This document shows positions 39,750-45,914 of a stretch of DNA of 45,914 nt, in pieces; position 1 is the stretch's first letter; each line of letters starts with the position of its first letter. This DNA comes from an uncultured Clostridia bacterium (GTDB taxonomy: Bacteria; Bacillota; Clostridia; Oscillospirales; Oscillospiraceae), in assembly GCA_946531435.1 (NCBI GenBank), contig CAMNAO010000008.1, positions 1-45,914 on the forward strand, given 5' to 3'. A model generated the notes under the pieces. That model had not been told where the DNA came from, ran no database searches, and saw only the letters and a list, made by a program, of their open reading frames with translations. The position numbers and the translations under genes are program-made.

Positions 39750-42700
39750 TTACTGCAGCAGCTCTCCGTCGTAATCGAAGTAGTAGCTCTTGCCGTTGAT
39801 CGTACGGGAACCGGTCAGCACCCGGCCCTGGGCATTGGTGTAATACCAGATGCCCTCGTTGTCCTGGTGCCAGCCCTCGCCGACCAGCACGCCGTCTTCG
39901 CCGATAAAGACCCGCCCATCATTGTCGCTATAGAGCGTGGTATTGGACAGAAGCCGTCCAGCGCTGAAGCCGTAGGTCTTGCCGTCGATGACCATGAGCC
40001 CGCTGGCAAGGCGGCCGTCCTTCGCATAGTACCAGCTATTGTTGCGCTGGAACCAGCCGTTCTGCACCGCTTCCACGCCCTGGAAGACGCCGTCGGAGCC
40101 GTAGTTCATCAACTGACCGTTTCTGGCCACATAGCCGGTCCGCATGTTGTAGTTGCAGTAATAGCTCTTGCCGTCGATGGTGACCGCTCCGCTGACGAGC
40201 CTGTGGGACGCATCGAAGTAATACCAGCTGCTGCGGTCGGGAAGCTGCGTCCAGCCGGTGTAGTTGGCCTTTCTGCCATCCGCGCCGTAATAGAAGGCGT
40301 CACCGATGCCGCTCCGCATCATCTCACCGTCAGAATAGAAGTAGTAGTCGGAGCCGCCGATGGTCTGCGGGCCGGTCACGAACACACCCTTGCGGATGTA
40401 GACCGTCATGGTGTGGCCGTTGCCCAGATTCATGGACATCCAGCCCTCCTTCACGGCCGTGCCGGAGGGATTGACGCAGACGCCGTCACTGTTGAAGCCA
40501 TAGACCATGCCCTTCAGGATCAGCATGGTGCTTCTGGCGGGATAATAGCCGTTGAAGTAGTACCAGCTGCCGCCCAGCTGCTGCCACTGATTACAGGACA
40601 GCTTTCCGCCGGCGTTGGCATAGACGGAACCGTAGTCATAGCGATCAGAGGGGGTCGGGAGCTCGATCCAGCCCGTGGTATTCACGTAGGCGCCGTTGAG
40701 GCCCACATAGTAGCCGTCCGGCGTAAACGTGTTGACCAGCATGACGCCGTTGCGCACATAGTAGCTGCCGACCCAGCCGGAGTAGGACTGATCCTTGTAG
40801 TACCAGGTGCCCTCCACCAGCGTCCAGTCGGAGGCGTACATCTTCTGGCTGGAGGTCAGGGCGCCGTTGGCGCCGTAGACCCGCTTTGTATCATTCAGCA
40901 CGATCTCGCCGACGTACATGTAAGGGCCCATGAAGTAATACTGCTTGCCGTCGATGGTCTGCTCACCGGTGACCGTTCTGCCGTCCTTCAGATAGAGGTA
41001 GCCGTAGTTGTCCTTGGCCCAGCCGCTCATCACGCGGACGCCGTTGGCGCCGTAGTAGGCGCTGCCGGTAAAGTAGCTGCGCATCATCAGGCTGGACTGG
41101 AAGTAATACTCCTTGCCGTTTATGGTCTTGGTGCCGGAAACCAGCTTGCCGTTCTCCACATAGTACCAGCTTCCGCTGATCTCGTTCCAGCCGTTGGCCG
41201 TGGTGGCCTTCCCGATGTAAGCGCCGTCAGAGCCGCAGAGATACAGGTTGCCGTTGTATCTCACAATGCCCGTCTGAGCATAGCCACCGTCGTCAAAGTA
41301 ATACCACTTGCCGCCGAGCTTCTGCTCACCGGTCAGGAGGACGCCGTTGGCGCCGGCATACATCATCCTTTGATAGCCATTGCTGATCCAGGCGTTGGCC
41401 GCCATCACGCCGGCGCCGTCGAAGTAATAGTACTTGCCGCTGATTTCGCAATTGCCGGTATAAGCGCTGCCGTTGGTGGAGAAGTAATACCACTTGCCGC
41501 CGATCTGCTTCCAGCCCTTGGCAAGGGCGCCGCCGGAGACGTAGTAGAGGTCGCCGCTGACGCGATAGAAGCCATCGGCCGTGATCTTGGTGAGCTTGCC
41601 GTTTTCCGCCGCGGCATAGAGGGTGCCATTGTTGTACACCATCCGGGCAGCTGCCATGATTCCGCCGTAGTCGAAGTAATACTGGCTTCCGGAGATGGTC
41701 TTCACCTGGTTGGCGATCCGAATGCCGTCCTCCACGTAGTAATAGTCGCCCCCGTACAGGAACCAGCCGTTGGGGACCTTGGAGGCGGCGCCGCTCTCAT
41801 TGACCACATAGAAGCCGCTATCGGTGTTTTGCAGCGTATCCGTGGACATCATGCCGTCACCGTAGAAGTAGTAGAGCTTGCCGTTTACGGTTGCAAGGCC
41901 GCTGGGCGCCTTGCCGCCCTCGCCATAGTAGTACCAGTCGCCGTTGATCTTTACCCACTCATTGACGTAGAGCTTGCCGCCCGCCTTGGCACGGTAATAG
42001 CCGCCGTCGATCCAGACCGTACTGTTATTCAGCATCTGGCCGTTATAGTAAAAGGCGTACCAGCTGCCATTGATCAGCTTGGAGGTACCCGAAATATAGG
42101 TATTGCCCTCCACGTAATAGTAGTAGCCGTCCTTCTGATTCCAGCCGCTCTGCAGCTTGGAGAGGGCGCCGCTCCCGTCTGCGTAGTAGACGCCGCTATT
42201 GTCGGAAACGACGGTCTTCACGGCCATCCGGCCGGTATAGTAGAAGTAGTACTGCTTGCCGCCCACGGTGGTGAGGCCTTCGGGGGCCTTGCCGCCCTCG
42301 CCATAGTAGTACCAGTCGCCGTTAACGCTGTTATTGTCCTGATACCACTCCTTGACGTAGAGCTTGCCGCCCGCCTTGGCACGATAATAGCCGTTGCTGA
42401 TCCAGGACGCATTGTTGTTATCCAGCATCCGTCCGTTGGAGTCAAAGCCATACAGGCTGCCGCCGATCTCCTTCGTGGTACTGTAAACCTTGCGGCCATT
42501 CTCCACGTAATAGTAGTAGCCCTGAATCAGGTGCCAGCCGTCGGAGGCCTTGGAAGCAACGCCGTTGGAGGCGAGGATGTAGGACACGCCGTTCACGGTG
42601 ACGACGGCGTCGGTACCCATCCGACCCTCATCGAAGAAGTAATACTGCTTGCCGCCCACGGTGGTGAGGCCGCTGGGGGCCATGCCGTCCTCGCCGTAGT

Positions 42701-45700
42701 AATACCAGTAGCCGTCATTGTCCTGATACCACTCATTGATGTAGAGCTTGCCGCCCGCCTTGGCGCGGCAATAGCCGCTGTTGGTAGAGGCGGCCCGGTC
42801 ATCCAGCATCCGTCCGTCGGAGTCAAAGCCATACAGGCTGCCGCTGATCTCCTTCGTGGTATAGGTGATTACCCTGTTATTCTCCACATAGTAGTAGTAG
42901 CCGTTTTTCAGGTTCCAGCCGTTGCTGAGAATGGAGAGATTGCCGTTTTGATCCGCGTAGTAGGGCTTGGAGTCCACGTTCATGGCACAGTCCGTGGCCA
43001 TCCGGCCGTTGTTGCTGGAGAAGAGATACTGCTTGCCGTTGATGGTCTGCAGCCCGCTCTTAGGAGCTGCGCCCTTCTCGCCATAGTAGTACCAGTATTC
43101 ACCATACTGCATCCACTCGTTGACGTAGAGCTTGCCGCCGGATCTTGCGCGGAAGTAGGCGTAGCGGCCGACTTCGGAAGTGCTCATGCTGAAGCTGGTA
43201 TTATCGTACATCCGACCGCCGCCGTCAAAGCCGTACCAGCTGCCGCCGATCTCTTTGACGTTGCTCTTGATGAGCTGGCCGTTCTCTACATAGTAGTAGC
43301 CGCCCTGGAAGCTGTTCCAGCCGTTGGGCAGGGTGGTGATGACGCCGTTTTCATCCACCTTGTAGGCGCCGCTGTCGTCGGAGACCAGGGCGTTGATCCT
43401 CATCCTACCGGTATTGTCGAAGAAATACTGCTTGCCGTTTACGGTGGTGAGGCCGCTGGGGGCTTTGCCGCCCTCGCCGTAGTAGTACCAGTCGTTGTAA
43501 GAATCCTGAACCCACTCGTTGACGTAGAGGGAACCGTTTTCTTTGGCGCGGTAATAGCTGTAGCGGCCATCCGTCGAATTATAGATGCTGAAAATCTGAT
43601 CCGTATACATACGGCCATCGTAGTTAAAGCCGTAGTAATTGCCGCCGATCTGCTTGACCTGGTTCTTAATCAGGACATTGTTCTCCACATAGTACCAGTC
43701 GCTGTCAAACTGGTTCCAGCCCTCATTCAGCTTGGTGACGTAGCCGTTCAGATCCACGAAGTAGGATCCGCTCTCATCGCTGTAGCTGGTATCCCGGCCC
43801 ATTTTGCCGTCGTAGTAGAAATAGTACAGCCGGCCGTTTACCGTTGCGAGGCCGCTGGGGGCTCTGCCGCCCTCGCCGTAGTAATACCAGGCAAAATAGG
43901 TGACGCCGTCCCTCTCGAAATAGTCGTCCTCGTCCTTATACCACTCGTTGACGTAGAGCTTGCCGCCCGCCTTGGCGCGGTAATAAAAGCTTGTGTACGC
44001 CTCCGAATCATAAATGCTGAAGTAACTATCGTCATACATCCGGCCGCTGGAGTCAAAGCCGTAGTAGCTGCCGCCGATCTCCTTGATCTGGCTCTTGACC
44101 GGTGCGTTGTTCTCCACATAGTACCAGTAGTCGCCCATCTGGTTCCAGCCTTCAACGAGCTTGGTGACATAGCCGTTCTGATCCACGACGTAGGCGCCGC
44201 TCTCATCGCTGTAGCTGGTGTTTCTCTGCATCCGGCCGCTGGAAGTGAAATAGTACAGCCTGCCGTTTACGGTTGCGATGCCGCTGGGGGCTCTGCCGCC
44301 CTCGCCGTAGTAGTACCAGGTGTCCAGGGAGTTGCCTTCACTGTCATATTCGTAGGTATTCCCCTCGTCCTTATACCACTCGTTGACGTAGAGGGCGCCA
44401 TTGGCCTTGGCGCGGTAATAGACCCAGCGGCCCTCATCGGAATCATAGATTTCGAAGTCGTCGCCGGCATACATCTCTCCGCTGCTGTTGAATCCGTAGT
44501 AGCTGCCGCCAATGGCCTCCACACGGTTTCTCACCAGCTCAAAGCCGCCGTCGTCCGTCGCCTTCACATAGTAATACTTGCCGCTGTGATTCTTCCAGCC
44601 GGCGGAGGTGACCTCCGTGGCATAGCCGTTGGCGTTGATGTCATAGATCTTGCCGTCATAGGTAATGAGGCTGTCCGCCACCATATAGCCGCTGTAATCG
44701 AAGTAGTACAGCTTGCCGCTGATGGTCAGCATCGTGTTGCGGGCGTAGCTGCCGTCCTCATTGATGTAGCGCCAGCGCTCGCCCTCCTGGTTCCAGCCGG
44801 TCTGTATCTTGCTGAGGGACACAGGGAAAGAACCGGTATTGCTGGAGCTATAGAACGAAGCGGCGAAATAATAGGTCTGGCCCTGGGTCAGGCTCAGGCT
44901 GATGCGGAACTGGTTGTTGGTTCCCGCCCCGTCATCGTCGCGGGCCAACTCGCTGCCGCTGGCGTCATAGACATGACCATATGTATCCACGGTACCGCCG
45001 GAGGTAAAGACGTAGGCTGCGGTCTCGGTGGGGGTGAACTTGAAATAGGCGTAATCGCCGGCATTGGCGATGTTGGCCGTAGCGCTGCCGCCCACAGCAA
45101 TGGTCGGGGCCGCGCTCTTTTCCGCGTCGGTGGGGGCTCTTCCGGCGGAGCTGCGGGTAGGCTTCTGCCCCTCGGTCTCCTCCTTGCCGGGCTCCTCGGT
45201 GGGCTCTTCCGCGGGCTCTTCGGTGGGCTCTTCCGCAGGCTCCTCGGTGGGCTCCTCCGCAGGCTCCTCAGCGGGCTCCTCTGTGGGCTCCTCGGCTGGC
45301 TCCTCGGCGGGCTCCTCGGTGGGCTCCTCCGCAGGCTCCTCAACGGGCTCCTCGGCGGGTTCCTCCGCGGGCTCCTCAACGGGCTCCTCGGCAGGTTCCT
45401 CAGCGGGGACCAGCGTCAGGGTGACGGGGATCGTCCCCTCGGCCGCCGCGTCGTAAAAGCGGACGCCCAGATAATAGGTCTCTCCCGCCGTCAGCTCCGC
45501 CTCGATCCGGAAGTTCTCTCCAAGGGCGTCGTCATTGACGGCAAGCAGATTCCCCGCCGCGTCATAAAGGAAGCCGTAGGCGTCCCCAGCCGCGCCGGAG
45601 CTCATGATGTATGTAGCGGTTTCTTCGGGCACGAGCTTGAAGTAAGCGACCCCGTCGGCGGCCACGAAAGCCGCGGCCGGCGCCTCAAGACTGAGGACCT

Positions 45701-45914
45701 TGGCGGAAGCCATCTCCTCCGCGCCTGGGGCGCGGCTGGCGGGACGATTGTTCTCGTCCTTCACGGCAGGCTCCTCAACGGGCTCCTCAACGGGCTCCTC
45801 CGCAGGCTCCTCCGTGGGCTCCTCGGCGGGCTCCTCCGTGGGCTCCTCCGCGGGCTCCTCAGCGGGCTCCTCGGCGGGCTCCTCCGCAGGCTCCTCCGCG
45901 GGCTCCCCGGCGGG
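39750..45914 (-). CDS. Giant secreted cell-wall-binding repeat protein, 5' end outside the window
   Basis: At least 2054 residues, open to the window end, so the N-terminus and signal are not seen. An apparent start at 45764 is only an internal GTG: the frame upstream still codes Glu-Glu-Pro repeats. From the N-terminal side: an EEPA/EEPT tract (45914-45765); a beta-rich domain like a bacterial pre-peptidase C-terminal (PPC) domain at about 45700-45410 (ATYIMSSG ... DAYGFLYDAAGNLL); a second EEP tract (45410-45165); a second PPC-like domain at about 45100-44810; seven units of about 130 residues (44770-41640), each with WYYYGEGG and LYVNEW; then shorter YG repeats to the stop. It is probably wall-anchored through the repeats. 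No catalytic domain was recognised in the visible part. Confidence 0.82.
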   Translation of the reverse strand, partial: PAGEPAEEPAEEPAEEPAEEPAEEPTEEPAEEPTEEPAEEPVEEPVEEPAVKDENNRPASRAPGAEEMASAKVLSLEAPAAAFVAADGVAYFKLVPEETATYIMSSGAAGDAYGFLYDAAGNLLAVNDDALGENFRIEAELTAGETYYLGVRFYDAAAEGTIPVTLTLVPAEEPAEEPVEEPAEEPAEEPVEEPAEEPTEEPAEEPAEEPTEEPAEEPAEEPTEEPAEEPTEEPAEEPTEEPGKEETEGQKPTRSSAGRAPTDAEKSAAPTIAVGGSATANIANAGDYAYFKFTPTETAAYVFTSGGTVDTYGHVYDASGSELARDDDGAGTNNQFRISLSLTQGQTYYFAASFYSSSNTGSFPVSLSKIQTGWNQEGERWRYINEDGSYARNTMLTISGKLYYFDYSGYMVADSLITYDGKIYDINANGYATEVTSAGWKNHSGKYYYVKATDDGGFELVRNRVEAIGGSYYGFNSSGEMYAGDDFEIYDSDEGRWVYYRAKANGALYVNEWYKDEGNTYEYDSEGNSLDTWYYYGEGGRAPSGIATVNGRLYYFTSSGRMQRNTSYSDESGAYVVDQNGYVTKLVEGWNQMGDYWYYVENNAPVKSQIKEIGGSYYGFDSSGRMYDDSYFSIYDSEAYTSFYYRAKAGGKLYVNEWYKDEDDYFERDGVTYFAWYYYGEGGRAPSGLATVNGRLYYFYYDGKMGRDTSYSDESGSYFVDLNGYVTKLNEGWNQFDSDWYYVENNVLIKNQVKQIGGNYYGFNYDGRMYTDQIFSIYNSTDGRYSYYRAKENGSLYVNEWVQDSYNDWYYYGEGGKAPSGLTTVNGKQYFFDNTGRMRINALVSDDSGAYKVDENGVITTLPNGWNSFQGGYYYVENGQLIKSNVKEIGGSWYGFDGGGRMYDNTSFSMSTSEVGRYAYFRARSGGKLYVNEWMQYGEYWYYYGEKGAAPKSGLQTINGKQYLFSSNNGRMATDCAMNVDSKPYYADQNGNLSILSNGWNLKNGYYYYVENNRVITYTTKEISGSLYGFDSDGRMLDDRAASTNSGYCRAKAGGKLYINEWYQDNDGYWYYYGEDGMAPSGLTTVGGKQYYFFDEGRMGTDAVVTVNGVSYILASNGVASKASDGWHLIQGYYYYVENGRKVYSTTKEIGGSLYGFDSNGRMLDNNNASWISNGYYRAKAGGKLYVKEWYQDNNSVNGDWYYYGEGGKAPEGLTTVGGKQYYFYYTGRMAVKTVVSDNSGVYYADGSGALSKLQSGWNQKDGYYYYVEGNTYISGTSKLINGSWYAFYYNGQMLNNSTVWIDGGYYRAKAGGKLYVNEWVKINGDWYYYGEGGKAPSGLATVNGKLYYFYGDGMMSTDTLQNTDSGFYVVNESGAASKVPNGWFLYGGDYYYVEDGIRIANQVKTISGSQYYFDYGGIMAAARMVYNNGTLYAAAENGKLTKITADGFYRVSGDLYYVSGGALAKGWKQIGGKWYYFSTNGSAYTGNCEISGKYYYFDGAGVMAANAWISNGYQRMMYAGANGVLLTGEQKLGGKWYYFDDGGYAQTGIVRYNGNLYLCGSDGAYIGKATTANGWNEISGSWYYVENGKLVSGTKTINGKEYYFQSSLMMRSYFTGSAYYGANGVRVMSGWAKDNYGYLYLKDGRTVTGEQTIDGKQYYFMGPYMYVGEIVLNDTKRVYGANGALTSSQKMYASDWTLVEGTWYYKDQSYSGWVGSYYVRNGVMLVNTFTPDGYYVGLNGAYVNTTGWIELPTPSDRYDYGSVYANAGGKLSCNQWQQLGGSWYYFNGYYPARSTMLILKGMVYGFNSDGVCVNPSGTAVKEGWMSMNLGNGHTMTVYIRKGVFVTGPQTIGGSDYYFYSDGEMMRSGIGDAFYYGADGRKANYTGWTQLPDRSSWYYFDASHRLVSGAVTIDGKSYYCNYNMRTGYVARNGQLMNYGSDGVFQGVEAVQNGWFQRNNSWYYAKDGRLASGLMVIDGKTYGFSAGRLLSNTTLYSDNDGRVFIGEDGVLVGEGWHQDNEGIWYYTNAQGRVLTGSRTINGKSYYFDYDGELLQ
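41640..44770. repeat. Seven tandem units of about 390 bp in the giant gene
   Basis: The segment coding WYYYGEGGxAPSGLxTVNGK recurs near 44290, 43870, 43470, 43080, 42680, 42290 and 41920, so the unit is about 370-420 bp. Each unit combines several YG motifs with RAKAGGKLYVNEW. This higher-order period is distinct from the roughly 20-residue YG repeats that follow. Confidence 0.75.
45165..45410. repeat. Glu-Glu-Pro-(Ala/Thr/Val) low-complexity tract
   Basis: A 12-bp unit coding E-E-P-X is repeated about 20 times and ends EEPGKEETEG. A second tract of the same unit runs from 45765 to the window end. Such acidic, Pro-rich stretches act as extended spacers in wall proteins and are prone to length change by slippage. 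Confidence 0.85.

Noticed and set aside
45765..45914. Start of the giant gene at the GTG at 45764
   Set aside because: The frame stays open to the window edge and codes the same Glu-Glu-Pro repeat as inside the gene, so the real start lies outside.

Overview
The window looks like a high-GC, anaerobic, probably gut-associated member of the Clostridia (Oscillospiraceae-like). The basis is the sepF-divIVA-ileS-lspA-rluD core block of a Firmicute, strong Shine-Dalgarno sites (GGAGG), a selenium/molybdenum-hydroxylase style cofactor set, a split cobalamin-dependent methionine synthase, and surface proteins built from YG-type cell-wall-binding repeats. The genus is an inference; no rRNA or tRNA gene was seen.

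Layout. (1) 225-6558, minus strand: molybdenum uptake and cofactor genes in two transcription units. modA-modB-modC has a promoter with a dyad near 6640. moeA-like-moaA-moaC-xdhC has a promoter with a dyad near 3780. (2) 6845-8490, plus strand: an MBL-fold hydrolase and a GntR/UTRA repressor behind a strong promoter that carries a 14-bp palindrome. (3) 8491-9536: about 1 kb of nested palindromic repeats with no gene. (4) 9537-20784, plus strand: a tight eight-gene operon encoding an MBL hydrolase, a tandem MBL-MBL fusion, a type-B carboxylesterase, two unusual paralogous alpha/beta hydrolases, a zinc alcohol dehydrogenase, an aldo/keto reductase and a third alpha/beta hydrolase. None has a signal peptide and there is no transporter. 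It reads as a cytoplasmic ester/lactone plus alcohol/ketone catabolic pathway of unknown substrate, and is the best candidate here for an undescribed system. (5) 21398-25309, minus strand: metF, a methionine synthase activation-domain protein, and a MetH lacking that domain. The metH stop lies inside a 164-bp element with 20-bp terminal inverted repeats. (6) 25751-25921: a 56-residue Cys-rich protein. (7) 26095-33086, plus strand: a stand-alone E2-like acyltransferase, then sepF, divIVA, ileS, lspA and rluD with a strong terminator. (8) 33205-45914, minus strand: a surface-protein region with a decayed gene, a leucine-rich-repeat protein, a transglutaminase-like protein and a giant repeat protein that runs off the window end.

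Three families of short palindromic repeats (called A, B and C below) are scattered through the intergenic spaces. Several copies are nested, and the inserted sequence sits in the hairpin loop of the host copy. Two genes end inside family C repeats. Most long open frames antisense to the real genes are GC-driven shadows and were left out.
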